From NCBI GenBank assembly GCA_910574915.1, contig CAJTCR010000023.1, positions 18,168-82,167 on the forward strand: a stretch of 64,000 nt of DNA, written 5' to 3'. The notes under the pieces were generated by a model, which saw nothing but the letters and a program-made list of their open reading frames with translations, ran no database searches and had not been told where the DNA came from. Made by a program: the position numbers and the translations under genes. Each line of letters opens with the position of its first letter. The first letter of the stretch is position 1. The stretch is from Eubacteriaceae bacterium. GTDB lineage: Bacteria > Bacillota > Clostridia > Lachnospirales > Lachnospiraceae. This document shows, one piece after another, positions 17,057 to 26,856 of the stretch.

Positions 17057-18202
17057 ATGGGATTGGATTTTGGCAAAACAGCGGCAATGCCGGCACAGGC
17101 GGCAGATACCAAAAATGAAATTGAAGTGGTGCAGCAGTATGATATTGTAGCGGACAGGGAGCAGATGAACGCGGCGCTTACCGGGTCTAAGGAGGTAGAC
17201 GACCTGACAAGCACGATCGAGGTGCATAACCTTGAAACGATCGTATCGTTTGGAGCGGAGGCGGCAGAGGAGATTTCAAAAGCATCCGATGTCGTATTAA
17301 ACAGCATGAGCCTGTCGCAGGTCGATCAGTCCAGCCAGATGTTAAATACGCTTGCAAAGATTATGGATCAGTTTGACATTGAGGAGATTCAGGAACATCC
17401 GGGGCGTTTTAAAAAGCTGTTTGGGAATATGCGCAAGCAGTTGGAAAAGATTTTAGATAAATACCATACGATGGGCGATGAGGTGGATAAGATCTATGTG
17501 CAGCTCAAACAATATGAATCTGAGATCAAGCAGGCAAACCGCAACCTGAACCAGATGTTTGAGGCAAACGTGAACTACTATCACGAGCTGGTGCGTTATA
17601 TTCTTGCCGGAGAGCAGGGATGCCAGGAATTACAGGCGTATATTGCGCAAAGGGAAGCAGAGATGGCTTCCAGCGGCGATACGTCGATCCAGTTTGAGCT
17701 TACGAGCTTAAACCAGGCGCTGATGATGTTAGAGCAGCGTACGCAGGACTTGCGGACAGCGGAAAGCGTGGCGATGCAGTCGATCCCGATGATTAAGACG
17801 ATGGAGTTTAGCAATATGAACCTTGTGCGCAAGATCAATTCGGCGTTTATTATTACGCTTCCGGTATTTAAGCAGGCGCTTGCACAGGCGATTATGTTAA
17901 AAAGGCAGCGTGTGCAGGCAGAAGCGATGTCTGCGCTGGATCAAAAGACGAATGAGCTGCTTGTAAAAAATGCGCGCAATACCGTCGAACAGTCTAAGTA
18001 TACCGCGCAGCTTGCATCCGGCAGCTCCATCAAAATCGAAACGTTGGAAACGACATGGAAGACGATCGTTACAGGCATTGAAGAAACAAGGCAGATCCAG
18101 GAGCAGGCAAGGAAGCAGCGCGTAGAAGACCAGGCAAGGCTTGAAAATATCAAAAAAGAATTTCAGTCGATGTACCATATGCCGGATCAGAAAAAAATCT
18201 GA
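17057..18202 (+). CDS. TelA-family toxic anion resistance protein
   Basis: A 381-residue, almost wholly helical protein of the TelA/KlaA family, associated with tellurite and other stress resistance; its mechanism is unsettled. Typical features are the long central coiled-coil region (EIKQANRNLNQMFEANVNYY), the YILAGEQG segment, and IPMIKTMEFSNMNLVRKINS. The start is ATG 17057, after AAGGAGAGG; the longer in-frame ATG at 17015 overlaps yceG and lacks an RBS. It is translated immediately after yceG and 18 nt before the HAD gene. Confidence 0.93.
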   Translation: MGLDFGKTAAMPAQAADTKNEIEVVQQYDIVADREQMNAALTGSKEVDDLTSTIEVHNLETIVSFGAEAAEEISKASDVVLNSMSLSQVDQSSQMLNTLAKIMDQFDIEEIQEHPGRFKKLFGNMRKQLEKILDKYHTMGDEVDKIYVQLKQYESEIKQANRNLNQMFEANVNYYHELVRYILAGEQGCQELQAYIAQREAEMASSGDTSIQFELTSLNQALMMLEQRTQDLRTAESVAMQSIPMIKTMEFSNMNLVRKINSAFIITLPVFKQALAQAIMLKRQRVQAEAMSALDQKTNELLVKNARNTVEQSKYTAQLASGSSIKIETLETTWKTIVTGIEETRQIQEQARKQRVEDQARLENIKKEFQSMYHMPDQKKI

Positions 18203-18220
18203 TTAAAGGAAGGATTTTCA

Positions 18221-18982
18221 ATGGTATTGTTTTGTACAGATCTTGACCAGACGCTGATTTATTCTTATAAGCATGAGATCGGGGACAGGAAGCGCTGTGT
18301 GGAAATCTACCAGGGACGGGAAGTTTCTTATATGACGGATGCGACGCTGCGGCTTTTGACAGAGCTGCAAAAGGATGCCTGCATTGTGCCGGTAACGACC
18401 AGGACAGTCGAGCAGTATGAGAGGATTACGCTTGGAACGGGAAAGATCCGGTATGCGCTCGTATGCAACGGCGGGGTGCTGTTAAAGGACGGCAAAAAAG
18501 ATCCGGCATGGTATCAGCAGTCTTTGGAACTGGTAAAAGACGCCCGGCATACACTGGCGCAGGCGGCAGCGTATCTGGAGACGGAAGCGGGCAGGACGCT
18601 GGATGTGCGCCTGATCGAAGGGCTGTTTGTATTTACAAAGTGCAGGTGCCCGCAGGATGTGGTAAAACGCCTGAAACAAAAGCTGCGGTTACCAGATGTA
18701 AATATCTTCTGCAACGGGGAAAAAGTGTATGTCGTTCCTAAAATACTAAACAAAGGGGCAGCCGTAGCGCGGCTGCGGGAACAGGTCAGGGCAGACGCGG
18801 TACTGGCGGCAGGGGACAGTGCGTTTGACCTGCCGATGCTTACAGCGGCAGATTTTGCAGCAGCGCCTGCACAATGCGGCTGGAAGGGGCTGCCCTGCCA
18901 TGTGCAGGTGATGCCCGGAAAAAAAGTTTTTTCGGAAGAACTGTTAGAAGCGATGCAGCGGTATCTTTTGCACATCTTATAA
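18221..18982 (+). CDS. HAD-superfamily phosphatase of the Ter operon
   Basis: A 253-residue HAD hydrolase of the Cof type. Motif I is FCTDLDQTLIY with the nucleophile and acid/base aspartates. Motif II is VPVTTRT, the motif III lysine lies in VVPKILNKGAA, and motif IV is LAAGDSAFDLPML. HAD proteins are regular partners of the PRTase and CitE-like lyase in Ter clusters, where dephosphorylation of a nucleotide-like intermediate has been proposed. The RBS AAAGGAAGG precedes the start. It is the last gene of its operon, ending at a strong terminator. Confidence 0.9.
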   Translation: MVLFCTDLDQTLIYSYKHEIGDRKRCVEIYQGREVSYMTDATLRLLTELQKDACIVPVTTRTVEQYERITLGTGKIRYALVCNGGVLLKDGKKDPAWYQQSLELVKDARHTLAQAAAYLETEAGRTLDVRLIEGLFVFTKCRCPQDVVKRLKQKLRLPDVNIFCNGEKVYVVPKILNKGAAVARLREQVRADAVLAAGDSAFDLPMLTAADFAAAPAQCGWKGLPCHVQVMPGKKVFSEELLEAMQRYLLHIL

Positions 18983-19030
18983 AAATCACGGGTGATTCTG
19001 CCTGCAAGCGGGATCACCCGTGATTTTTTT
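18982..19030. terminator. Bidirectional terminator between HAD and hybrid kinase genes
   Basis: A perfect 15-bp stem, AAAATCACGGGTGAT with ATCACCCGTGATTTT, around a 16-nt loop. It has Ts on the right and As on the left and separates convergent genes; it overlaps the kinase stop codon. Confidence 0.95.
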
Positions 19031-21234
19031 CAGCTTGTCGTATTTGCAATATCTCCATACAGATATTGGTGCATCTGTATCGTTTTTGCGATTGTCTCTA
19101 ACAGTACCGGCACATCGATGGGCTTTGGCAGGTGTGCGTCCATGCCGCTTTCAATCGATTTGCGCTTGTCGCTTTCAAAGGCGTCGGCGGACAGCGCGAT
19201 AATTGGAATGCGGGCGAGCAGCTCATTGTTCAGCCTGCGGATTGCCTTTGTCGCCTGCCTGCCGTTCATAACAGGCATCTGGATATCCATCAGGATCAGT
19301 GCATATTCGTCAGGAGCTGCTTTTTTCATCATTTCAACAGCGATGCTGCCGTTTTCGGCGGTGTCCACGACAAATCCAAGCCCTTCTAGTATCGCGGTTT
19401 CGATTTCGAGATTGATCTCATTGTCCTCCACAAGCAGGATCTTGCTTTTGGACAAATAGGCGATCGTATCGTCGACACTCATCGTAACGGGGAACGGATG
19501 GTTCTGCGTTTTCAGGCGCAGGGTAACGGTGAAACGGCTGCCGGTGCCGACGCTGCTTTGCACATCGATCGAGCCGCCCATCACGTTAAGGATATTTTTT
19601 ACGATCGTAAGCCCAAGCCCTGTGCCGATTACGCCGCTGAACGTCGTGTTTTTCTCACGTTCAAACGGGTCATAAATGCGGCTTAAAAATTCCGGGCTGA
19701 TGCCGATGCCGTTGTCTTCGATGATAAACTGGTATACGGCAAGGTCATTTGGCAGCGTGTTCAGTTCGGCGGCGCTGATTGTTACCGTACCGCCGTTTGG
19801 TGTGTATTTGACTGCATTATGTACCAGATAGGTAAGCAGCTTTTCCAGTTTATCCTTATCTGCGTAGATATCGAAATGGATCAGCCGCGAGATGTTGAGC
19901 GCAATCGCAATCTCTTTTTCCTTTGCCAGAGGCAGCAGCGCATTTTTCACATTTTTTAAGATGTCCTTTAAGCTGCATTTAGTCTCTGTAATACGAATAT
20001 CGTCTGAATCCGTCCATGCGATTTCTAGTACTTTGTCTATCAGGTCAAGAAGCTGCTCGCTCGAAGCGTTGATTTTGTCCAGATAGTAAGTAAGCAGATC
20101 CGGATCATGCAGCTTGTCCTTTGCCAGCGCGGTAAAGCCGAAAATGGCATTGAGCGGCGTGCGCATGTCATGGGACATATTAGAAAGAAACGCGTTTTTT
20201 GCAGTAATGGCAAGGTTTGCGTTGTTCAGAGCTTCTTCCAGAAGCTGCTTTTGCTCGATTTCACGCTTGACCTCATCGTCTACCCGGCGGAAGCCAAGGA
20301 CGATCTGCGAAATGTGCTCGCTGCTTCCTACATTTACGATCCGAAGCTGCAAGTACTGTGTTTCGAAAGATTTTATTACGCGGTAATTGATATAATAGGT
20401 CTTTTGGGCTTCCAACTTGCTGCGGATATATGCGATCGTCGTCTGGCTGGCGACGGTTTCTTTGTCTTCTGGGTGCACCCAGACGTTGGTATAGTTTGAG
20501 GTAAACCAGGTGAAGCTGCGGGCAGCGGAAGTATTTTCAAATTGCCGGATCGTCCGGTTGCTCAGCCGGTAAGGAAGTATTTGATCTTGGTCGAGATCTG
20601 CGTATAAAATGGAATCGTAGTTGATGCTCAGCCCTTCGATCACTTCTAAGCGGCGCAGGTGCTCCTGGTTAAAGACGTTCATCTCGCTGCGGTACTTTTC
20701 AAGCTGTCTTTTCAGCTCATGTTCTTTTAACTGCTGCTTTTTCAGGTCTGCCTGCCGCTGTTCCCGTTTTTCCGTGGCGTCGCTGATAAATACATAAAAA
20801 ATATCGCCGATCGAATCGGTATGAATAAAGTGCCCGTAATCTTCGATCCAGCGGATCTGTCCGTCTTTGCGGCGAATCCGGTACTCTACATAATCCAGAT
20901 CGTACTGGCTTGCCGTAATCTGCTCTTTAATGCTTTGCTCTACGACAGCAAGATCGGGCGGATAGACAAACCCTTGAAAGGAGTTTTTGGTTAGCTGTCT
21001 GAATTCGCTTAGCGTATCGCACTGGCAGATGCGCAGCAGCGCTTTGTTTGCATAAATGATTTTTTCCTGATCGTCTGCGTGGTAGATCAAAAATCCGCCT
21101 GGCATTTCATCGATAAAACGGATAATTTCACAGGCTGTCCGAATATTGTATGTATCCACAGAGTCGCTTTTGGGGATACTTAACAGAGACTGAATATACG
21201 TAAACAGGTCAGGATCTAGTTTTTGTTCGTTCAT
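19030..21234 (-). CDS. PAS-containing hybrid histidine kinase with C-terminal receiver
   Basis: A 734-residue soluble hybrid kinase. One or two PAS domains occupy about residues 30-350, with EMPGGFLIYHADDQEKIIY and a PAC-like EYRIRRKDGQIRWIEDYGH. HisKA follows with FLSNMSHDMRTPLNAIFGF carrying the phospho-histidine. HATPase_c has VHNAVKYTPNGG, EDNGIGI and GTGLGLTIV. The receiver has ILLVEDNEINLEIE and LILMDIQMPVMNG. No membrane span is present, so it should sense a cytoplasmic signal. No separate output regulator is adjacent. The RBS AGGGGGAG precedes the start. It is convergent with the Ter HAD gene and may not belong to that system. Confidence 0.92.
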   Translation of the reverse strand: MNEQKLDPDLFTYIQSLLSIPKSDSVDTYNIRTACEIIRFIDEMPGGFLIYHADDQEKIIYANKALLRICQCDTLSEFRQLTKNSFQGFVYPPDLAVVEQSIKEQITASQYDLDYVEYRIRRKDGQIRWIEDYGHFIHTDSIGDIFYVFISDATEKREQRQADLKKQQLKEHELKRQLEKYRSEMNVFNQEHLRRLEVIEGLSINYDSILYADLDQDQILPYRLSNRTIRQFENTSAARSFTWFTSNYTNVWVHPEDKETVASQTTIAYIRSKLEAQKTYYINYRVIKSFETQYLQLRIVNVGSSEHISQIVLGFRRVDDEVKREIEQKQLLEEALNNANLAITAKNAFLSNMSHDMRTPLNAIFGFTALAKDKLHDPDLLTYYLDKINASSEQLLDLIDKVLEIAWTDSDDIRITETKCSLKDILKNVKNALLPLAKEKEIAIALNISRLIHFDIYADKDKLEKLLTYLVHNAVKYTPNGGTVTISAAELNTLPNDLAVYQFIIEDNGIGISPEFLSRIYDPFEREKNTTFSGVIGTGLGLTIVKNILNVMGGSIDVQSSVGTGSRFTVTLRLKTQNHPFPVTMSVDDTIAYLSKSKILLVEDNEINLEIETAILEGLGFVVDTAENGSIAVEMMKKAAPDEYALILMDIQMPVMNGRQATKAIRRLNNELLARIPIIALSADAFESDKRKSIESGMDAHLPKPIDVPVLLETIAKTIQMHQYLYGDIANTTS

Positions 21235-21370
21235 TGTAAAACACTCCCCCTGAGTTATTTCCTATTTTCTATTTAGGATTTATTACATATTGTATCAGTG
21301 TAACATAAAAAGGGGGCGCTGTCATTAATTAAGACATATTTTTTTAGAAGAAACAGATGTTAAAAGTGGA

Positions 21371-21637
21371 TTACAGGAAGGGACGCCGGGAGAGCGGATG
21401 TGCCTTCCCTGGCGGCGCCCGTTCCAGAATGCTAAGAAGCCCTAAGTATCCTGCTGGTACGCTGTGGCGGCGTCCGGTCGCGGCACCTAGTTCGCTGCCT
21501 GCTGGAAGCTAAAGGTGCCGCTTGGCTGCGCCCCTGGGTTTTCCGCAGAATACTAAGGGCTTCTAAGCATTCTTCCAAAGCCGCCGCCAGGGAAGGCACA
21601 TCCTCTCTCCCGGCTGTTCTTTGTAAGTGTTACTAAA
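21371..21637 (+). repeat. Dispersed palindromic repeat, copy R3 (full length)
   Basis: A 267-bp element beginning TTACAGGAAGGGACGCC and ending in the conserved TTCTTTGTAAGTGTTACT tail. Outer arms contain the copy-specific TGTGCCTTCCC on the left and GGGAAGGCACA on the right, with a single mismatch over about 30 bp. The inner central stem is imperfect here (GCTGCC with GGAAGC). Confidence 0.87.
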
Positions 21638-21920
21638 ATTCTAACATCTGATCGACTTTATTTTTGATAATGGGATTGATTCTTCTTTGTTCATTTTTGA
21701 TTGATACAATATTATCTTTTATAGTTTTTAGTTAAGCCTATTAAATTGTCAGAATAAAGAATGCAGCTACCAAAACTAACTATAAGTTATAATACCCATC
21801 TCTTTTCTTGGCGTCCCTATTATATAATAATTTACAAAAGCAATTCAAACTTGTGTGCGTCTATTCTGTATCTTTTTTGTGATTTTAGGAAATACTGTAT
21901 AAAACGAAGTGTCGGGCGGA
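21638..21920. other. AT-rich spacer between inverted repeat copies R3 and R4
   Basis: About 280 bp, strongly AT-rich compared with its neighbours, and lacking a convincing gene. It is bounded on both sides by the right-hand end of the repeat, in inverted orientation. GGCGTCCCT near 21810 could be a relic of a repeat left end. Confidence 0.4.
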
Positions 21921-22070
21921 CTCGTTTTCGTAACATTTACAAAGAACAGCCGGGAGAGGGGATGGGCACACCTTGGCGGCGGCTTTGGAAGAATGGTTAG
22001 AAGCCCTTAGTATTCTGCGGAAAACCCAGGGGCGCAGCCAAGGTGTGCCCATCCCCTCTCCCAGCGTCCC
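21921..22070 (-). repeat. Dispersed palindromic repeat, copy R4 (inverted, internally deleted)
   Basis: This copy is reversed relative to R3. It keeps the right half up to CAGGGGCGCAGCC, then joins directly to the left outer arm, losing the central hairpin and left inner arm. The remaining outer arms are complementary over about 23 bp, including a copy-specific CACACCTT/AAGGTGTG. Confidence 0.83.
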
Positions 22071-22150
22071 TCTTTGAAAAAATTCACCAAAACAACGCAA
22101 ACCAATTCGCTCTGAAATATGGATAAATGGAAGAATATGGAAAAATGATA

Positions 22151-22179
22151 GTGACAGCAGTACCTAACTGTGATACAAT
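22151..22179 (+). promoter_or_regulatory. Sigma-A promoter of the terD-ATPase operon
   Basis: GTGACA-N17-TACAAT, about 50 nt ahead of the first terD gene, whose RBS is AGGAGG. Confidence 0.7.
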
Positions 22180-22227
22180 AAAAAGTAACATTTTTTGTTA
22201 ATCATATTTTGACAGGAGGAAACAATT

Positions 22228-22809
22228 ATGCCGATTAATTTATCAAAAGGCCAGAAGGTTGACCTGACAAAAGGCAATCCAAGCCTGAAAAACATTATGG
22301 TAGGATTGGGCTGGGATGTGAACGCATTTGATTCCGGTGCGGATTTTGACCTGGACGCGGCAGCGTTTATGGTTGGCGCAAACGGAAAGTGCCCGACAGA
22401 AAAGGAATTTGTTTTTTATGGCAATCTGGAGCATACCAGCGCTGCGATCAAGCATATGGGCGATAACCTGACCGGGGCGGGCGAAGGCGATGACGAGCAG
22501 ATCCAGGTAGATCTTGCAAAAATCCCGGCAAATGTGGAAAAGGTGGCATTTACGGTAACGATCTATGATTCGGATGTCAGAAGGCAGAATTTTGGACAGG
22601 TTTCCAATGCGTTTATCAGGATTGTGGATGAGGCGACAGGCACGGAGCTGATTCACTATGACCTGGGCGAGGATTTTTCGATCGAGACGGCAGTTGTTGT
22701 CGGGGAACTGTATCGGCATAACGGGGAATGGAAGTTTAATGCGATCGGCAGCGGTTTCCAGGGCGGACTGGCGGCGCTATGCGCGCATTATGGAATAGAG
22801 ACGGCTTAA
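22228..22809 (+). CDS. terD: TerD-family stress protein, paralogue 1
   Basis: TerD proteins are small calcium-binding beta-sandwich proteins of the tellurite/stress-response system. This 193-residue copy has the signatures FDLDAAAFM near residue 50 and [15 protein letters not shown] near residue 90, which carry the acidic calcium ligands, then [16 protein letters not shown] and the C-terminal [16 protein letters not shown]. It is the first of three tandem terD genes and is about 75% alike to the second by eye, pointing to duplication. The RBS AGGAGG is strong. Confidence 0.96.
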   Translation: MPINLSKGQKVDLTKGNPSLKNIMVGLGWDVNAFDSGADFDLDAAAFMVGANGKCPTEKEFVFYGNLEHTSAAIKHMGDNLTGAGEGDDEQIQVDLAKIPANVEKVAFTVTIYDSDVRRQNFGQVSNAFIRIVDEATGTELIHYDLGEDFSIETAVVVGELYRHNGEWKFNAIGSGFQGGLAALCAHYGIETA

Positions 22810-22833
22810 AAAGAGATAGCAGGAGGAGAAGAA

Positions 22834-23415
22834 ATGCCAGTAAGTTTGCAAAAGGGACAAAAAGTAAGCCTGACAAAAGGCAATCCGGGACTGAAAAAAG
22901 TCGTTGTCGGGCTGGGCTGGGATGTAAACCAGTTTGATACAGGCGGGGATTTTGATTTGGATGCGGCTGCGTTTCTGTTGACAGACAGCGGAAAAGTGTC
23001 CAGGCAGGAGGATTTTATTTATTTTGGAAATCTGACACACCCGTCAGGCAGCGTGCAGCATATGGGTGATAATCTGACCGGAGCGGGCGAGGGCGACGAC
23101 GAGCAGATTCGGGTCGATCTTTCCAAAGTGCCGGAGCACATTACAAAAATCGCGTTTACGGTAACGATCTATGAGCCGGAGCAGCGGCGCCAGAATTTTG
23201 GCCAGATTAACAACGCGTTTATCCGTATTTATAACGAAGATACAGGAGAAGAAATGCTGCGCTATGACCTGGGCGAAGATTTTTCGATCGAAACAGCCGC
23301 CGTATTTGGCGAAGTATATAAAAATGGCAGCGAATGGAAGTTTAACGCGATCGGCAGCGGCTACCAGGGCGGATTAAAGGCGCTTTGCACGCAGTATGGC
23401 ATCGACGCAGAATAA
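22834..23415 (+). CDS. terD: TerD-family stress protein, paralogue 2
   Basis: A 193-residue TerD protein with the same calcium-site motifs as its upstream neighbour ([25 protein letters not shown]) and the same C-terminus ([12 protein letters not shown]). It differs mainly between residues 50 and 75 and around the [12 protein letters not shown] segment. It follows 24 nt after the first copy, with RBS AGGAGGAG. The three tandem paralogues may form hetero-oligomers, as has been suggested for Ter proteins; that is inference. Confidence 0.96.
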   Translation: MPVSLQKGQKVSLTKGNPGLKKVVVGLGWDVNQFDTGGDFDLDAAAFLLTDSGKVSRQEDFIYFGNLTHPSGSVQHMGDNLTGAGEGDDEQIRVDLSKVPEHITKIAFTVTIYEPEQRRQNFGQINNAFIRIYNEDTGEEMLRYDLGEDFSIETAAVFGEVYKNGSEWKFNAIGSGYQGGLKALCTQYGIDAE

Positions 23416-23439
23416 AGAAAAATAAAGGAGGCAGTAAGA

Positions 23440-24030
23440 ATGTCAGTAAGTTTGCAAAAAGGCCAGAAGGTCAGCCTGTCAAAAGAACATGCGGGATTGT
23501 CCAAGATGATGGTCGGCCTTGGCTGGGATGAAGCACAAAAGGCAAAGGGCGGATTTTTCGCGCCAAAGCCAAAGCCGATTGACTGTGACGCGTCCGCGCT
23601 GCTGTTAAAAAACGGCAGGCTTTGTGATAAGTCGGATATTATTTATTTTGGAAACCTCGGCCATAAATCGGGCGCAATCCAGCATATGGGCGACAATTTA
23701 ACCGGGGCAGGCGAAGGCGACGATGAGCAGATCCTTGTAGACCTTAGCAAGATTCCGGCTGAGTACGACCGGATTGTGATGGTTGTCAATATTTATCAGG
23801 CGGTGCAGCGCAAGCAGCACTTTGGAATGATTCAAAACGCGTTTATCCGTCTTATAGACCAGAGAAACAATGCGGAGATGTGCAAGTATAACCTGACCGA
23901 TGATTATTCCGGCATGACGGCATTGATTTTCGGCGAGATTTACCGGCATAACGGTGAGTGGAAGTTCAACGCGATCGGGCAGGCAACGACCGATCCGGGG
24001 CTTGGCGAGCTGGCGAACCGTTATATCTAA
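23440..24030 (+). CDS. terD: TerD-family stress protein, paralogue 3 (divergent)
   Basis: The most divergent of the three tandem copies, 196 residues. It keeps [15 protein letters not shown] and GEWKFNAIG, but has a short insertion, KAKGGFFAPKPKPIDCDASALLL, where the others read FDLDAAAF. The first calcium-site aspartate pattern is therefore altered to DCDAS, as in TerE/TerZ-like variants. The C-terminus lacks the QGGL segment (QATTDPGLGELANRYI). It lies 25 nt after the second copy and 40 nt before the ATPase. Confidence 0.93.
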   Translation: MSVSLQKGQKVSLSKEHAGLSKMMVGLGWDEAQKAKGGFFAPKPKPIDCDASALLLKNGRLCDKSDIIYFGNLGHKSGAIQHMGDNLTGAGEGDDEQILVDLSKIPAEYDRIVMVVNIYQAVQRKQHFGMIQNAFIRLIDQRNNAEMCKYNLTDDYSGMTALIFGEIYRHNGEWKFNAIGQATTDPGLGELANRYI

Positions 24031-24069
24031 TATGTTAAAAACAACAGGAAACTGGAGGACAGATTACTT

Positions 24070-26733
24070 ATGAAATTTAATGGGCTGACAGATCAGGAGG
24101 CGGAAGAGTCCCGCAGAAAATACGGATCAAACGAGATCCCGGATTCTGAACCGACGACTTTCTGGGAAGAGTTCAAGGAAACCTTTGATGACCCTATGAT
24201 TAAAGTACTGCTTGCGATTGCGGCGCTTATGATCGTAATGTTTTGCTTTGGCTATGCGGAGATCTATGAACCGCTTGGTACGATTGTGGCAGTGCTGATC
24301 GTAGCCTTTGTGTCAGCAAAAACAGGTGTGGCAAGTGATACAAAGTACAGAGAATTAAAAGACAGCACCAAAAAGGACGAATGTAAAGTCTACCGTAACG
24401 GGGAAATCACGGTCATCAATGTGGATGATGTCGTAACAGGCGATAAGGTGCTGTTGCAGTCCGGCAATAAAATCCCGGCGGACGGCGTTTTAGTCTCCGG
24501 CTCGCTGCGGGTGGACAATTCGGCACTAAACGGTGAAGCCGAAGAATGCAAAAAGACGCAGGCAGACGAAAGCTTTGCGCTGCCGGATGATATTACAGGC
24601 GATACGTTTGTCGATGCACATTCGCTGTTTCGCGGCGCCGTCGTATTTGACGGAGAGGGTATTTTAGATGTCAGGAAAGTCGGCTTAAAGACGATGATGG
24701 GCAGGATGGCAGAGGAGATGCAGGAATCTGAGCCGGATTCGCCGTTAAAAGTCAAGCTTTCAAAGCTGGCGAAGCAGATCTCGACGTTTGGCTATATCGG
24801 AGCGATTGCGATTTCTGTTTTGTATTTTGTGCATTTTGTGTCTTTGGCTGGCGGCATATCGGCATATTTTGGCAACGGCATTGAAGTGATCTTGCAGGAT
24901 ATTATTCGTGCGGTTTCACTGGCAGTCGTTATTATTGTCTGTGCAGTGCCGGAAGGGCTGCCGTTAATGATCTCTCTCGTCTTGATGCAGAATACGAGCA
25001 AAATGCTAGACCACAACGTACTTGTAAGAAAAGCGGAAGGGATTGAAACCGCGGGTTCTTTAAATATTTTGTTCAGTGATAAGACGGGTACGATTACAAA
25101 GGGGATGCTGGAAGTTGTGGATTTCTTTACGGCAGACGGCAGTTCGATAGCCATACCACAGCTCGCAAGCCATATCAAAATAAAAGAAATGTTAGACCTT
25201 GCGATCGGCAAAAACACACAGTCGCTGTTTGATGCGTCGCATAAGGTCATCGGCGGAAACGCCACCGACCAGGCGCTTATGAAGTTTATGGGCGAAGAAG
25301 CGTTTCATGCGGTCAATGCAAAGCAGGAATATGCGGTTACGGCAAGCCAGGGCTTTAATTCTGCAAATAAATTCAGCCAGGCAAGGATTGACTATGTCGG
25401 CAAGACGTTTTATAAAGGCGCGCCGGAAAAGCTGCTTGCACAGGCGTCAAAATATCTGGATGCCGACGGCAATGAAAAAGAACTCGACCAGGCGGCTTTG
25501 AATCAAAAAATCGATGCGCTGGCATCAAAGGCAATGCGTGTGCTTGCGTTTGGTTATTCAAGCAAACCGCTTGTGGAAAACACGATTAACGATGACCTTG
25601 TAATTATCGGGCTGGTAGGCATCCGCGACGATGTGCGGCCAGAAGCAAGAGACGCGATCCACCAAGTGCAGGAGGCTGGCATCCAAGTCGTAATGATTAC
25701 CGGCGACAGGCTGGAAACCGCCATTGCAATCGCAAAAGACGCAGGGCTTTTAAAAAGCGATAAAGACCGTGCGATCTCTTCGGCACAGTTAAATGAAATG
25801 TCGGATGAAGAAGTGAAAAAATTGATCCCGGATATCCGTGTGATCGCAAGGGCGCTGCCGACGGACAAATCCAGAATGGTGCGCCTGTGTCAGGAGATGA
25901 ACCTCGTAGTCGGCATGACAGGCGACGGCGTCAACGATTCCCCGGCATTAAAGCGCGCAGATGTGGGCTTTGCAATGGGCAGCGGTACAGAAGCCGCAAA
26001 AGAAGCCGGCAAGATCGTAATTTTGGATGATAATTTCAAATCCATCAAAGACGCGATCTGGTATGGCAGGACGATCTACCACAATATTTTGAAGTTCTGC
26101 AAGTTCCAGTTGGTGATCAATGTAGCAGCGGTAATAGTCAGCGCGATTGCGCCGTTTTTCGGTGTCGAAGAGCCGCTTAAAGTCACACATTTACTGTTTG
26201 TCAACCTTGTAATGGACAGCCTGGGCGCGATTATGCTCGGCAATGAGCCGGCGCTTGAGAAATATATGACCGAAAAGCCAAGGCGCAGAGATGAAAGCAT
26301 TGTCAGCAAAAAGATGATGGCGCAGATTGTGACGATGGGCGCGTGGCTGACCGTTTTAAGCTTTATCTACCTCAAGCATCCGTTCTTTATCGGACTGTTT
26401 GCCAATGAAGAACAGCACCTGACCGGGTATTTTGTACTGTTTATTGTCAGCGCGCTGTTTAACGGATTTAATGTCAGAGACGACTCCTTTGCGATCTTTA
26501 AAGGACTGAATGAAAATACCGGATTTATCAAGGTATTTATTACGATTCTTGTCGTACAGGCGTTAATTGTAAACGCAGCGCTGATTCCGTTTACGGTATT
26601 TACGTGGATCGGAAATATGTTTAGCTGCGTGCCGTTTGGTATTACAGGATGGGTTACAGTAATAGTGCTTGGCGCTACAATGATTCCGGTAGACCTGGTG
26701 CGCAAGGCTGTTGTTGGAAGCGGGAAAGAATAA
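24070..26733 (+). CDS. P-type calcium-transporting ATPase
   Basis: An 887-residue P2-type ATPase, likely exporting Ca2+. The N-terminal DQEAEESRRKYGSNEIP is the cation-ATPase N domain. TM4 has AVPEGLPLMI, part of the Ca2+ site. The phosphorylation site is Asp337 in SDKTGTIT, the hinge is TGDGVNDSPALKRADVG, and ten membrane spans are expected. The actuator motif normally TGES reads NGEA here (SALNGEAEECKK), keeping only the glycine and the catalytic glutamate. Its place as last gene of a terD operon agrees with known links between TerD, calcium and membrane stress. The RBS is GGAGG. Confidence 0.93.
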   Translation: MKFNGLTDQEAEESRRKYGSNEIPDSEPTTFWEEFKETFDDPMIKVLLAIAALMIVMFCFGYAEIYEPLGTIVAVLIVAFVSAKTGVASDTKYRELKDSTKKDECKVYRNGEITVINVDDVVTGDKVLLQSGNKIPADGVLVSGSLRVDNSALNGEAEECKKTQADESFALPDDITGDTFVDAHSLFRGAVVFDGEGILDVRKVGLKTMMGRMAEEMQESEPDSPLKVKLSKLAKQISTFGYIGAIAISVLYFVHFVSLAGGISAYFGNGIEVILQDIIRAVSLAVVIIVCAVPEGLPLMISLVLMQNTSKMLDHNVLVRKAEGIETAGSLNILFSDKTGTITKGMLEVVDFFTADGSSIAIPQLASHIKIKEMLDLAIGKNTQSLFDASHKVIGGNATDQALMKFMGEEAFHAVNAKQEYAVTASQGFNSANKFSQARIDYVGKTFYKGAPEKLLAQASKYLDADGNEKELDQAALNQKIDALASKAMRVLAFGYSSKPLVENTINDDLVIIGLVGIRDDVRPEARDAIHQVQEAGIQVVMITGDRLETAIAIAKDAGLLKSDKDRAISSAQLNEMSDEEVKKLIPDIRVIARALPTDKSRMVRLCQEMNLVVGMTGDGVNDSPALKRADVGFAMGSGTEAAKEAGKIVILDDNFKSIKDAIWYGRTIYHNILKFCKFQLVINVAAVIVSAIAPFFGVEEPLKVTHLLFVNLVMDSLGAIMLGNEPALEKYMTEKPRRRDESIVSKKMMAQIVTMGAWLTVLSFIYLKHPFFIGLFANEEQHLTGYFVLFIVSALFNGFNVRDDSFAIFKGLNENTGFIKVFITILVVQALIVNAALIPFTVFTWIGNMFSCVPFGITGWVTVIVLGATMIPVDLVRKAVVGSGKE

Positions 26734-26807
26734 GAACAGAATTTCGTTGACATTTTGAGAAATCAGTTATCGTAGATGTTACGAATCATTTAAAAAATCG
26801 TTGTAAT

Positions 26808-26837
26808 AGAGAGGGTAGGTAACTATCCTCTCTTTCT
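26808..26837 (+). terminator. Hairpin terminator ahead of a short toxin-like remnant
   Basis: AGAGAGGGTA pairs with TATCCTCTCT (one G-U) over a 6-nt loop, followed by TTCT. It could end the terD-ATPase transcript. In intact type III toxin-antitoxin loci a hairpin occupies the same position, just ahead of the toxin gene. Confidence 0.6.
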
Positions 26838-26856
26838 ATACAATTAGGAGAAATAT

